DNA from: Aminobacter sp039907765
GTDB taxonomy: Bacteria; Pseudomonadota; Alphaproteobacteria; Rhizobiales; Rhizobiaceae
Length of the DNA stretch: 64,000 nucleotides
Direction: 5' to 3'
Assembly: GCF_039907765.1 (NCBI RefSeq)
Contig: NZ_JARDJI010000009.1
Coordinates: forward strand, 1 to 64,000
The position numbers were made by a program, and so were the translations under genes. The notes beneath the pieces were generated by a model. That model was given only the letters and a program-made list of their open reading frames with translations. It was not told the origin of the DNA and did not search any database. This document shows positions 1 to 9,700 of the stretch, one piece after another (positions within the stretch are counted from its first letter, which is position 1; every line of letters starts with the position of its first letter).

Positions 1-150
1 GTGCCGGTGCGCGAGGTGCGGCTGGCCGCCGGCGCCGGCTTCGTCGTCGCCATCTGCGGCGAGATCATGACCATGCCCGGCCTGCCCAAGGCCCCCTCCT
101 CCGAGAAGATCTTCCTCAACGAACAGGGCCAGATCGAAGGCCTGTTCTGA
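1..150 (+). CDS. fhs: Formate-tetrahydrofolate ligase, C-terminal fragment (cut by window start)
   Basis: The frame is open from the first base and stops with TGA at 148-150, giving the last 49 residues of a protein that begins left of the window. The segment AGAGFVVAICGEIMTMPGLP is the conserved C-terminal block of formate-tetrahydrofolate ligase, and the protein ends in the usual way (EGLF). The enzyme makes 10-formyl-tetrahydrofolate from formate, ATP and tetrahydrofolate in the cytoplasm. In serine-cycle methylotrophs this feeds formate carbon into assimilation (family knowledge), which suits the methylotrophy genes 6-24 kb downstream. A strong terminator lies 60 bp after the stop. The ATP-binding and catalytic parts are outside the window and cannot be checked. 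Confidence 0.9.
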   Translation: MPVREVRLAAGAGFVVAICGEIMTMPGLPKAPSSEKIFLNEQGQIEGLF

Positions 151-209
151 GACGACGCTCCCAGGCGCTCCATCCCACCCTCCTGTCCCCCAGGCCCGGA
201 GCGCCCTTT

Positions 210-236
210 AAGGCCTGACACCGTGTGTCAGGCCTT
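210..236 (+). terminator. Rho-independent terminator of fhs
   Basis: Perfect 12-bp inverted repeat AAGGCCTGACAC / GTGTCAGGCCTT with a 3-nt loop, followed by a pyrimidine-rich CTTTCTTTC tract. It sits 60 bp after the fhs stop codon. Confidence 0.85.
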
Positions 237-466
237 CTTTCTTTCCGGTTCCATGCTCGACCTTTCGCCGCCTACGCGATCCCGCGCGGCACCCGTCGTG
301 CGCCGGTCAAAACGCCTTCACTTCATTGTGTGTATGAGGTGAGCCGCAAACGACCTTAAAGGCTACCCGTGCTGGAACGTGATCGATCCGCTCGCGCGTC
401 CGGCAGCTTGTAAAACGGGAACCTGCCGGACGGCCTGGCCGGCGCCTCCACCCTCGAGAGTGACGA

Positions 467-497
467 TTGACATGGAATGCTGCGCTGCACATATAAT
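467..497 (+). promoter_or_regulatory. Sigma-70 type promoter of the tetR-efflux operon
   Basis: A perfect -35 TTGACA (467-472) and a perfect -10 TATAAT (492-497) are separated by 19 bp, slightly longer than the optimal 17. They lie 47 bp upstream of the chosen tetR start at 544. The rest of 237-466 shows no gene or other element I can support. Confidence 0.65.
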
Positions 498-517
498 AAC
501 CGACCAGTCGGTAATTA
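494..517. promoter_or_regulatory. Probable TetR operator overlapping the -10 element
   Basis: Inverted repeat with core ACCGAC-CA-GTCGGT (499-512). It extends outward to TAAT / ATTA arms with one mismatched pair, 24 bp in all. It overlaps the -10 box and the expected transcription start, where a repressor would block RNA polymerase. Two TetR genes belong to the operon downstream; autorepression by the first is the simplest reading. Confidence 0.65.
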
Positions 518-543
518 ATTCGCAGGCAGCGAGGCGCGGGACC

Positions 544-1131
544 GTGGCACGGCCGAGGACGATCGATCAGGACGACATTCTCGACGCGGCGGAAGCCGTC
601 GTGGTGCGCGACGGCGCGGCCCAGCTGACACTCGACGCCGTGGCAATGCAGGCGGGCATCAGCAAGGCGAGCGTCATCTACGACTACAAGTCGAAGCAGC
701 AGTTGATCCGGGCGGTGATCCAGCGCCGCGTCCACAAGGAAAGCGAGCGGGTGCAGGCCGCGACGGCCGCGTTAGGCAAGACTCCCAATGCCGCGATCCG
801 TGGCCTCGTCGCCGCTGCGGCTGATGGCCCGCCCGACGATCTGCGCGCGGTGGCGGTCAATCTCGTCTCGGCGCTGGCGCATGACGCCGAGTCGCGCGGG
901 ATCATCGAAAAGGCCTACGAGCGGACGATCGCCACATTGACCGAAGGGTCGACGAACCCGCGGGGTGCCATCCTGGCCTTCCTCGCGCTCGAAGGCTTGA
1001 AGAGGCTGGAACTGCACAAGCTGCATCCCTGGTCCGAGGCCCAGCGCGCAAGCATCCTTCAAGACATCGGCTGGCTGGTCGACGCCGAGCAGCTGCGTAT
1101 TCCTCGCGACGGCCCGCTCGACGCCGGCTGA
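544..1131 (+). CDS. TetR-family transcriptional repressor of the RND efflux operon
   Basis: Protein of 195 residues. The N-terminal helix-turn-helix reads LTLDAVAMQAGISKASVIYD with the following YKSKQQLI of TetR proteins; the C-terminal ligand domain is all-helical and not diagnostic. I chose the GTG at 544 (VARPRTIDQDDIL...) because it follows a purine-rich GAGGCGCGGG stretch, matches family length and lies downstream of the promoter and operator. The same frame stays open upstream to 379, but that stretch contains the promoter. The efflux genes follow in the same direction after 82 bp, so this is probably the local repressor. The effector is unknown. Confidence 0.85.
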   Translation: MARPRTIDQDDILDAAEAVVVRDGAAQLTLDAVAMQAGISKASVIYDYKSKQQLIRAVIQRRVHKESERVQAATAALGKTPNAAIRGLVAAAADGPPDDLRAVAVNLVSALAHDAESRGIIEKAYERTIATLTEGSTNPRGAILAFLALEGLKRLELHKLHPWSEAQRASILQDIGWLVDAEQLRIPRDGPLDAG

Positions 1132-1213
1132 CAGGCCGTCATCCCCCCAAAACCACTACTTCGAAGCAGTCGCCGTTTCGGCAAACGTCAACCTTTTCTC
1201 CGGATTCCCCCAC

Positions 1214-2428
1214 ATGAAGATTCCCGCCTTGCCGTTGAAGCTCGTCGCGGCCGCCGCCCTCCTGGCCTTTGTCGCCGGTTGTGGCGAGGCAGAGAGTTCG
1301 GCCGAGTCCCGGCCCGCCCCGCCGCCGCCCGGCGTCAGCGTCGTCGAAGTCGTTCCCGAGACCCTGCCGATACTGAACGAGCTGCCGGGCCGCATCGCCC
1401 CCACCCGCATCGCCGAGGTGCGGCCGCGCGTGTCCGGCATCGTGCTCGAGCGCGTCTTCGAGCAGGGCAGCATGGTGAAGGAGGGCGACGTGCTCTACCG
1501 CATCGACCCGGCCCTGTTCCGCGCCCAGGTGGCGAGCGCCGAGGCGACCCTGCAGCGCGCGCAGGCCGTGCAGCTGCAGGCACGCCAGCAGGCCGACCGG
1601 CAGAGCGAGCTGCGCGAGCGCAACGTCTCCAGCGGCCAGCAGCTCGACAATGCGCTTGCCGCACTGGCGCAGGCCGACGCCGACGTGGCGATCGCCACCG
1701 CGGGCCTCGCGACCGCCAAGCTCAATCTCGACTATGCCGAGATCAAGGCGCCGATCTCCGGCCGCATCGGCCGCGCCATGGTCACGGAGGGAGCGCTGGT
1801 CAGCGCCAACGGCCCCGAGAGCCTTGCCACCATCCAGCAGATCGATCCGGTCTATGCCGACTTCACGCAGTCCTCGAACGAGTTGCTGCGGCTCAGGCGC
1901 GCGCTCGAGAACGGCGCCGTGTCGACTGCCGAGGAAAGCGGCGCGCGCGTCACGCTGCGGCTCGACGACGGCAGCGAATATGCCCATCCCGGCAAGCTGT
2001 TGTTCCTCGAGGCCGCGGTGGATGCGACCACCGGACAGGTGACTCTGCGTGGCGAGTTCCCCAATCCGGAAGGCGACCTTCTGCCCGGCATGTATGTTCG
2101 CGTGCAGATCCAGCAGGGCGTCCAGCAGAACGCGGTCGCCGTTCCGCAGCAGGCGATCCAGCGCGACACCGGCGGCCGGGCGCAGGTCTATGTCGTCAAC
2201 GACAAGAACGTGGCTGAACTCCGCACCGTTCGGGTCGGGCGCGTGGTCGGCGACCGCTGGGTCGTCGAGGAGGGCCTGAAGGCCGGCGACAAGGTCATCG
2301 TCGAGGGCTTCCAGAAGGTCAGGCCGGGCGCCCCGGTCGCCGCCCAGCCGTGGAAGGCCGCGGCCTCCGCCCCCGCAACCGGCGACAGCCGCCCGACCGG
2401 GCCGAACAGCATGCCCAAGGCCGGCTAA
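1214..2428 (+). CDS. RND efflux membrane fusion (periplasmic adaptor) lipoprotein, AcrA/MexA family
   Basis: 404 residues. The N-terminus has a hydrophobic signal ending in a lipobox (AFVAGC, Cys23), so it should be a lipidated protein on the periplasmic face of the inner membrane. A Pro-rich linker (PAPPPPG) is followed by the biotinyl-lipoyl-like and alpha-hairpin regions (RVSGIVLERVFEQGSMVKEG; LDYAEIKAPISGRIGRA) and beta-barrel and membrane-proximal domains typical of AcrA/MexA. It links the RND pump to an outer-membrane channel. The pump gene begins 11 bp after the stop, so the two are translationally close. No outer-membrane factor is encoded here, so the pump probably borrows one from elsewhere in the genome. 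Confidence 0.93.
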   Translation: MKIPALPLKLVAAAALLAFVAGCGEAESSAESRPAPPPPGVSVVEVVPETLPILNELPGRIAPTRIAEVRPRVSGIVLERVFEQGSMVKEGDVLYRIDPALFRAQVASAEATLQRAQAVQLQARQQADRQSELRERNVSSGQQLDNALAALAQADADVAIATAGLATAKLNLDYAEIKAPISGRIGRAMVTEGALVSANGPESLATIQQIDPVYADFTQSSNELLRLRRALENGAVSTAEESGARVTLRLDDGSEYAHPGKLLFLEAAVDATTGQVTLRGEFPNPEGDLLPGMYVRVQIQQGVQQNAVAVPQQAIQRDTGGRAQVYVVNDKNVAELRTVRVGRVVGDRWVVEEGLKAGDKVIVEGFQKVRPGAPVAAQPWKAAASAPATGDSRPTGPNSMPKAG

Positions 2429-2439
2429 GGAAACGAAAA

Positions 2440-5400
2440 ATGCCCCAGTTCTTCATCGATCGGCCCATCTTCGCATGGGTCGTTGCGATCTTCATCATGC
2501 TCGCCGGCGTGATCGCCCTGCCGTTCCTGCCGGTGGCGCAATATCCCAACGTGGCGCCGCCGCAGGTCACCATTTCGGCGAACTATGCGGGTGCCGCCCC
2601 CGAAGACATCTACCAGAGCGTGACGCGCCCGATCGAGGAAGAGCTGAACGGCGTCGAAGGGCTGATGTATTTCGAGTCGACGTCGGATTCCTCCGGCATG
2701 GTCAGCATCACGGCGACCTTCGCGCCCGGGACAGACAGCGGCCAGGCATCGATCGACGTGCAGAACGCCGTGCGCCGCGCCGAGCCCCGCCTGCCGCAGA
2801 TCGTCCAGCAGGTCGGCATCCGCATCGACGAGGCCGGCAGCGGCTTCCTGATGATGGTCGCCGTGACCTCGACGGACGATTCCCTCGACGTCGTCGGCCT
2901 CGGCGACTATCTCAGCCGCAACGTGCTCAGCGAAATCCGGCGCATCGACGGTGTCGGCAGTGCGCAGCTGTTTGCGACCCAGCGCGCGATGCGCATCTGG
3001 ATCGACCCCGACAAGATGGTCGGCCTCAAGCTCACGACCGACGACATCACCAACGCGATCCGCTCGCAAAACGCACAGGTCGCCGCGGGCCGCATCGGCG
3101 CCGACCCCAACCCGATCACCCAGCAGATCTCGGCCACCGTCCTGGTCAAGGGCCAGCTGACTTCGGCGGAGGAATTCGGCTCGATCGTGCTGCGCGCCAA
3201 TCCCGACGGCTCGTCCGTCCGCCTGTCGGACGTCGCGCGCATCGAAGTCGGTGCCGAGAACTACAATTTCTCCACACGCCTCAACGGCAAGCCGAGCGCC
3301 GCAATCGCCGTGCAGCTGTCGCCGACGGGCAACGCGCTTGCCACCTCCGAGGCGGTGCGGGCGAAAATGGACGAGCTTTCGCGCTACTTCCCCTCTGGCA
3401 TCGAATACGCCATCCCCTATGACACCTCGCCGTTCGTCAAGGTCTCGATCGAGAAGGTGATCAGCACGCTCGTCGAGGCGGTTCTGCTCGTCTTTGCGGT
3501 GATGTTCCTGTTCCTGCAGAACTTCCGCTACACGGTCATTCCCACCCTCGTGGTGCCCGTGGCGCTGCTCGGCACCTGCGCGGTGATGCTCGCCACCGGA
3601 TTCTCGATCAACGTGCTCACCATGTTCGCCATGGTGCTGGCGATCGGCATCCTCGTCGACGACGCCATCGTCGTGGTCGAGAATGTCGAGCGCATCATGG
3701 CCGAGGAGGGCCTGTCCCCACGCGAGGCCACGCGCAAGGCGATGAAGCAGATCTCGGGCGCGATCATCGGCATCACCGTGGTGCTGACGGCCGTGTTCGT
3801 GCCGATGGCGTTCTTCCCGGGCGCGGTCGGCGTCATCTACCGGCAGTTCAGCCTGACGATGGTGGTGTCGATCCTGTTCTCCGGGTTCCTGGCGCTGTCG
3901 CTCACGCCGGCGCTCTGCGCCAGCTTCCTCAAGCCGATCGCCATGGGCCATCACGAGAAGAAAGGCTTCTTCGGCTGGTTCAACCGTGGCTTCGACCGCA
4001 CGACGCGCAGTTACACCTCGAGCGTCGGCTGGGTGGTGAAGCGCGCCGGCCGCTTCATGATCATCTACCTCGCGCTGCTCGCCGGTCTCGGCTGGGCCTT
4101 CATGCAGCTGCCCACGTCCTTCCTGCCCAACGAGGACCAGGGCTACCTGATCGTAGACATCCAGGGGCCGCCGGAATCGAGCAGCAACCGCACCGGTGCG
4201 ATCGCCGAGCAGGTCGAGAAGGTGTTCATGGGCGAGGAAGCGGTCGACCGCATGATCGTGGTGCGCGGCTACAGCTTCTCCGGCGCGGGCCAGAATGCCG
4301 GCCTTGCCTTCGTCACGCTGGACGACTGGAGCGAGCGCGACGAAGAGAACTCGGCCGCCGCCATCGCCGGCCGCGCGAACAAGGCGCTGTACCAGATGAA
4401 GGACGCGGTCTCGTTCGCGCTCTCGCCGCCCCCGATCCAGGGCCTCGGCACGTCCAACGGCTTCACCTTCCGTCTCCAGGACAGGTCGGGCAGCGGCCAG
4501 CAGGCGTTGCTCGCGGCCCGCGACCAGTTGATGGCAGCTGCCGCCAAGAGCGAGATCGTCACCGGCGTGCGCGTCGAGGGCATGCCCGATGCCGCCCAGG
4601 TCAATCTCCTGATCGACCGCGAAAAAGCCAACACCTTCGGTGTGACCTTCGCCGACATCAACTCGACGATCTCGGCCAATCTCGGCTCGGCCTATGTCAA
4701 CGACTTCCCGAACGCCGGCAGGATGCAGCGCGTGACGGTGCAGTCCGACGCAGGCCGCCGCATGCAGACCGAGGATCTTCTGAACCTCAACGTCCGCAAC
4801 GCCCATGGCGGCATGGTTCCGCTGTCCTCCTTCGCCAGCGTCGACTGGCAGAAGGGGCCGGCCCAGATCGTCGGCTACAACGGCTATCCATCGGTGCGCA
4901 TCAGCGGCCAGGCGGCAGCCGGCTACTCATCGGGCGCCGCCATCGCCGAGATGGAGCGCTTGGCCGGAGAGCTGCCCGCCGGATTCGGCTACGAATGGAC
5001 CGGCCAGTCGCTGCAGGAGATCCAGTCAGGTGCGCAGGCCCCTGCCCTGATCGGGCTCAGCATCCTGTTCGTGTTCCTGCTGCTCGCGGCACTCTACGAA
5101 AGCTGGTCGATCCCGATCTCGGTCATCCTGGTCGTGCCGTTGGGCGTGCTGGGCTCGGTGCTAGCGGTCATGTACATGGGCATGCCGAACGACGTCTACT
5201 TCAAGGTGGGCCTGATCGCGATCATCGGCCTTTCGGCCAAGAACGCGATCCTGATCATCGAGTTCGCCAAGGACCTGCGCCAGGAAGGCATGTCCCTTGT
5301 CGATGCGACGATCGAGGCGGCCAAGCTGCGCTTCCGGCCGATCATCATGACCTCGCTCGCCTTCAGCCTCGGCGTCGTGCCGCTGGCGATCGCCACCGGC

Positions 5401-5580
5401 GCCAGTGCCGCCAGCCAGAACGCCATCGGCACGGGCGTGCTGGGCGGCATGATCTCGGCGACCGTGCTCGCGGTCTTCTTCGTGCCCGTCTTCTTCGTGT
5501 TCGTCATGAAGCTGTTCGGGCGCGGCAAGCCCGCGGCGCCGAAGGTCGCGGCCGAAGCGGCGCAGGTTCCGGCCGAATGA
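2440..5580 (+). CDS. RND multidrug efflux pump, HAE1 (AcrB/MexB) family
   Basis: 1046 residues, the normal size for the family. The ATG at 2440 follows an AAGGAAAC ribosome site, and the protein opens with MPQFFIDRPIFAWVVAIF, the characteristic HAE1 N-terminus. It has the duplicated layout of TM1, a large periplasmic porter domain, TM2-6, then TM7, a second porter loop and TM8-12. In TM4 the motif LAIGILVDDAIVVVEN carries the Asp-Asp pair of the proton relay. It exports lipophilic compounds by proton antiport from the inner membrane. The preceding adaptor gene and the overlapping downstream tetR make one operon. The substrate cannot be told from sequence. Confidence 0.95.
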   Translation: MPQFFIDRPIFAWVVAIFIMLAGVIALPFLPVAQYPNVAPPQVTISANYAGAAPEDIYQSVTRPIEEELNGVEGLMYFESTSDSSGMVSITATFAPGTDSGQASIDVQNAVRRAEPRLPQIVQQVGIRIDEAGSGFLMMVAVTSTDDSLDVVGLGDYLSRNVLSEIRRIDGVGSAQLFATQRAMRIWIDPDKMVGLKLTTDDITNAIRSQNAQVAAGRIGADPNPITQQISATVLVKGQLTSAEEFGSIVLRANPDGSSVRLSDVARIEVGAENYNFSTRLNGKPSAAIAVQLSPTGNALATSEAVRAKMDELSRYFPSGIEYAIPYDTSPFVKVSIEKVISTLVEAVLLVFAVMFLFLQNFRYTVIPTLVVPVALLGTCAVMLATGFSINVLTMFAMVLAIGILVDDAIVVVENVERIMAEEGLSPREATRKAMKQISGAIIGITVVLTAVFVPMAFFPGAVGVIYRQFSLTMVVSILFSGFLALSLTPALCASFLKPIAMGHHEKKGFFGWFNRGFDRTTRSYTSSVGWVVKRAGRFMIIYLALLAGLGWAFMQLPTSFLPNEDQGYLIVDIQGPPESSSNRTGAIAEQVEKVFMGEEAVDRMIVVRGYSFSGAGQNAGLAFVTLDDWSERDEENSAAAIAGRANKALYQMKDAVSFALSPPPIQGLGTSNGFTFRLQDRSGSGQQALLAARDQLMAAAAKSEIVTGVRVEGMPDAAQVNLLIDREKANTFGVTFADINSTISANLGSAYVNDFPNAGRMQRVTVQSDAGRRMQTEDLLNLNVRNAHGGMVPLSSFASVDWQKGPAQIVGYNGYPSVRISGQAAAGYSSGAAIAEMERLAGELPAGFGYEWTGQSLQEIQSGAQAPALIGLSILFVFLLLAALYESWSIPISVILVVPLGVLGSVLAVMYMGMPNDVYFKVGLIAIIGLSAKNAILIIEFAKDLRQEGMSLVDATIEAAKLRFRPIIMTSLAFSLGVVPLAIATGASAASQNAIGTGVLGGMISATVLAVFFVPVFFVFVMKLFGRGKPAAPKVAAEAAQVPAE

Positions 5581-6017
5581 ACGAGCGAGGCAGGGAGCCG
5601 GCCGGCCGCTTGCCGGCTCCGTCGCTCGATGCCGACCCGAAGCTCCGGCTCTATCGCGCGGCGGTCGCCGTCGCCCTGGAGCACGGCTTCGGCAAGGTCA
5701 CACTCGACGCCGTCGCCCGCGAAGCGGGCTTCAGCAAGGGTGGCCTGCTGCATCACTTCGCCAGCAAGAACGCGCTGATCCGGTCGATGCTGGCGCATTA
5801 TTCCGACCCGGCGAACGGACAGGACCAAGGAGACGTCGGCGTCGACCCGCTCGCGGTCGCGGCCCTCGTCGCAGCGGCGGAGGACACCTCGCTGCTGGGG
5901 GCGATCGGCGACAGTCTCGATGTGTCCTCGGCCTGCGAGCCGGAGGCCTGCACAGGGGAAACGGGCCCGGAGCTCGCACGCTGCCTGGCCAACCGGCTTC
6001 GCCTGCGCGGCGCCTGA
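5577..6017 (+). CDS. Second, short TetR-family regulator
   Basis: 146 residues; the ATG overlaps the RND stop codon (ATGA), so it is translationally coupled to the pump. The N-terminal HTH is clear (VTLDAVAREAGFSKGGLLHH then FASKNALIRSML). The C-terminal ligand domain is short: about 90 residues follow the HTH where TetR proteins usually have 130-150, and it contains two nearby cysteines (CEPEAC). It may be a compact TetR, a dimer partner of the first regulator, or a truncated gene. A regulator at each end of one efflux operon is unusual. A strong bidirectional terminator follows. Confidence 0.8.
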   Translation: MNERGREPAGRLPAPSLDADPKLRLYRAAVAVALEHGFGKVTLDAVAREAGFSKGGLLHHFASKNALIRSMLAHYSDPANGQDQGDVGVDPLAVAALVAAAEDTSLLGAIGDSLDVSSACEPEACTGETGPELARCLANRLRLRGA

Positions 6018-6042
6018 AAAGGGGGACGTCGCGCATCCGGAA

Positions 6043-6079
6043 GAAGAAAGCCCCGCTCGTCGAGAGCGGGGCTTTCTTC
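6043..6079. terminator. Bidirectional rho-independent terminator
   Basis: Perfect 16-bp inverted repeat (GAAGAAAGCCCCGCTC and its complement) with a 5-nt loop. The A-rich left side and T-rich right side give U-tracts on both strands. It lies between the plus-strand efflux operon (ends 6017) and the minus-strand mgd operon (ends 6102), so it can stop both. Confidence 0.9.
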
Positions 6080-6101
6080 GTTTGAAGACTGTAGCCGGAT
6101 C

Positions 6102-6734
6102 TTATGCCGCGCGGGCGCTTGCCGCCTCGAAGCCGTATTCCATCGAGGAATCGGCGATCACGTGCCACAGGCTGTCGGCAAAGCTGGTGAAGACCAGCAT
6201 GTTGTAGACCGGATGGCCGTCGGCGCCGTCGGCGTCGCGCCAGAAGTTGACGGCGGTATGGTCGACCGAGGTGTTGGCCGCAGTGCCCACGGGAAAGACG
6301 CTGTCATGCAGGTCGAGCGACGAGAACTTCGCGATCACGTCGCGCGCCCGTGGGCCCGAAACACGGATCAGGCAGCGGCCGTCGCACTGGTCCGACAGCG
6401 AGGCCACGCCCGCGAATGCCTTGTTCATGGCGTCGAGCTGGGCAGCCTCGTCGCTGCGCGGCGCAAGGACCGTGAACTGGTCGGGACCCGACCAGATCAG
6501 GGCGGCGCCCTTGCCGGCGACGGCCTTGGGCGAAGCCGGCGGCTCGACGCCGAACAGCTTCTTTGCCGCCTTGGCTGTGTCGGCGGCCTTGCCGCGACGG
6601 GCCATCACCTGCATCAGCACGAGGTCGCGCACTTCGGTGAGCGTGACGCCGGCTGCGGCACCCACCGCGCCATGGCGGCCGGGGATGAGCGCCTTTGCGA
6701 GCGGCGTCTGGGTGTTCCAGGAAAAGTCAGCCAC
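6102..6734 (-). CDS. mgdD: N-methylglutamate dehydrogenase subunit D (sarcosine oxidase gamma-like)
   Basis: 210 residues. The GTG start at 6734 (VADFSWNTQTPLAKALIPGR) overlaps the end of mgdC by 8 bp. It belongs to the SoxG/sarcosine oxidase gamma family, a folate-binding GcvT-like fold, with late features such as RCLIRVSGPRARDVIAKFSS. By itself it would be called sarcosine oxidase subunit gamma. The upstream genes gmaS and mgsABC make the N-methylglutamate dehydrogenase reading much more likely: MgdABCD oxidises N-methylglutamate to glutamate and a C1 unit (known from Methyloversatilis and Methylocella). It is the last gene of the operon, ending 23 bp from the bidirectional terminator. Confidence 0.88.
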   Translation of the reverse strand: MADFSWNTQTPLAKALIPGRHGAVGAAAGVTLTEVRDLVLMQVMARRGKAADTAKAAKKLFGVEPPASPKAVAGKGAALIWSGPDQFTVLAPRSDEAAQLDAMNKAFAGVASLSDQCDGRCLIRVSGPRARDVIAKFSSLDLHDSVFPVGTAANTSVDHTAVNFWRDADGADGHPVYNMLVFTSFADSLWHVIADSSMEYGFEAASARAA

Positions 6735-9700
6735 GCTGGCGCACTCCCTCGGGATCGTAGAAGACAGGGTTGCAGATCTCGGCTTCGTAGTCCTCGCTCC
6801 GCAGCGGATCGAAGATGCGGACGATCTCGCCGATGCGCTCGCGCCCGCGCTCGACCAGGCCGAGACCGATCCACTGCTGCAGCATCGGCGAGTAGCAGAC
6901 CGAGGTGACGTAGCCCTGGTCGGTCTCCGGACCTGCGATCGAACCCTTGGGCATGACATGGGCGCCCGAGCGCAGCCGGCGCTTTGCGTCGACAGGCTTG
7001 ATGCCGACGACGACCTGGCGGTCGGGCGCGGTCAGCGCCGGACGGCCGGCCATGACGCGGCCGATGAAGTCCTTCTTCTTGGACATCATCTTGCCGAGGC
7101 CGAGATCGTCGGCGGTGGTCGTGCCGTTGAGCTCGGGACCGGCGACGTGGCCCTTCTCGATGCGCATCACGCCCAGCGCTTCGGTGCCGTAAGGCGTGAC
7201 GCCATAGGGCTTGCCGGCGATCATCAAATTCTCGGCCATCGCCGCGCCGTAGCGCGCCGGCACCGAGATTTCGAAGGCCATTTCACCTGAGAACGAGATG
7301 CGGAACAGGCGGGCGACAACGCCGCCGCGCAGCTTGACCTCGCGAGCGCCCATGAAGGGGAAGCCTTCGTTGGACAGGTCCTCGCTCGGATCGACCAGCG
7401 CCTGCAAAAGCTTGCGCGTGTTCGGGCCGGCGATCGAGAACTGCGCCCACTGGTCGGTGGCTGACGACAGCTGCACGTCGAGTTCGGGCCAGAGCACCTG
7501 GCGGCAGAATTCGAGATGCGCCATGACCGGGCCGGCCTTGGCCGTGGTGGTGGTCAGGAAATAGTGGTCCTCGGCGAGGCGCGAGGTCGTGCCGTCGTCC
7601 ATGACGATGCCGTCCTCGCGCAGCATCAGGCCGTAGCGGGCCTTGCCGACACCAAGCGCGGAGAAGGCGTTGATGTAGACGCGGTCGAGGAAGGTGCCGG
7701 CGTCTGCACCGCGCACGTCGACCTTGCCGAGCGTCGAGACATCGCAGAAGCCGACGCCGTTGCGCACGGCGAGCACTTCGCGCGTCACCGATTCCAGCCA
7801 GTCCTTCTCGCCCGGCTGCGGATACCACTGCGCACGCTTCCAGAGACCCGTGTCGACGAACACCGCGCCACGGGCGGCTGCCCAGTGATGCGATGGCGTG
7901 AGCCGCCAGGCATGGAAGTTCTCGTCGCGGTGGTGGCCGGCGAGCGCGCCGATGGCCACCGGCGCATAGGGCGGCCGATAGATCGTCGTGCCGGTTTCCG
8001 GGATGGTCCTGCCGGTAGCGGCGGCCATGATGGCAAGGCCATTGATGTTCGAGGTCTTGCCCTGGTCGGTCGCCATGCCGAGCGTGGTGTAGCGCTTGAG
8101 GTGCTCGATGCTCTCGAAGCCTTCGCGCTGCGCCAGCGTCACGTCGGACGCGGTCACGTCGTGCTGGAAATCGACGAAGGCCTTGCCCTTGGCCTTGACC
8201 TGCCACAGCGGCGAGATCGCATAGCTCTCGTCACCGGCCTCCGCTGCTTCGCCGGCATTGCCGGTGGCACCGCATTCGGCGGCGGCCGCGGCACCCGCCG
8301 CATGGCCATCGCGCAGGCAGGCACCGAGCGAGAACTCGCCATTGGCCGCACCGGTCAGACGCATGCCTTTCGGAGCGTCGCCCGGTACGAAGGCCGCGAT
8401 GTCGTCGCGCCACACCGGCTTGCCGCGATGGAAGCAGGAGAGGCCGACATTGGGATTCCAGCCGCCCGAGACGGCCAGGCAGTCGGCGTCGATCTGCTGG
8501 GTGCGGCCATTGCCGTCGGTGATGATGACGGCGCGCACGCCGTCGACGCCGCCCTTGACGTCGGAGACGCCGCCGGAAATCACCCGCAGATCCGACAGTT
8601 CGGCTACCGCCTGGTATTCGGCGGGCACCTTGCCGCGCGGATCGATGACGGCAGCGATGTCGCCGCCGGCCTGCTGGATCGCCTCGACCGTGCGCCAGCC
8701 ATCGTCGTTGTTGGTGAACAGCGCCACCTTGCGGCCGGGCATGGCGGCGAAGCGGTTGACATAGGTGCGCACGGCGGACGCCATCATCACGCCGGGACGG
8801 TCGTTGCCCGGGAAGACGATCGGCCGCTCGATGGCGCCGGCGGTGACCACCGAGCGCTTGGCGACGATGCGCCAGACGCGCTGGCGCACCTGGTGCGGAC
8901 CCGGCACCGGCACATGGTCGTTGACTCGCTCGAGCGCTGCGTGGACGCCGCCGTCATAGACGCCGAACAGTGCCGTGCGGGTCAGGACGCGGACATTGGG
9001 CAGGCCTGCGAGTTCGTCGCTGGCGCGGCGCACCCACTCCTCGGCATGCATGCCGTCGATCTCGCCGCCGTCACTGAGCAGGCGGCCGCCGACACGGCTG
9101 TCTTCCTCGACGAGGATGACGCGAGAGCCCGTGCGGCCGGCGGCAAGTGCTGCAGAAAGACCGGCCGGGCCGGCGCCGACCACCAGCACGTCGCAATGCG
9201 CCCAGGCCTTGTCGTAGTGGTCGGGATCGGGCAGTTCGGCGCTCTTGCCGAGGCCGGCGGCGCGGCGGATCAGCGGCTCGTAGATCTTCTCCCAGAACTT
9301 CGCCGGCCACATGAAGGTCTTGTAGTAGAAGCCGGCGACGAAGATCGGCGCGGCCAGCTGGTTGATCGACATGAAGTCGCGGCGCAGCGACGGCCAGCGG
9401 TTCTGGCTGTTGGCGACCAGCCCGTCATAGAGCTCCTGCGTGGTTGCACGCGTGTTGGGCTCCTTGCGGGCGCCGGTGCGCATTTCCACGAGCGCGCTCG
9501 GCTCTTCCGAACCTGCGGTGATGATGCCGCGCGGACGGTGGTACTTGAACGAGCGCGCCACCAGCTTGACGCCGTTGGCGACCAGCGCCGAGGCCAGCGT
9601 GTCGCCGGCGAAGCCGGTCATCGTCTGGCCGTCGAAGGAAAACTGCAGCGGTGCCTTGCGGTCGATGAGGCCGCCGCTGCGCAGGCGGTGCGACTGGCTG

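Noticed and set aside
2425..4806. Long open frame (793 codons) antisense to the RND pump
   Set aside because: It mirrors the codon structure of a high-GC gene, has no ribosome site and its translation is His/Asp/Arg-rich with no known domain.
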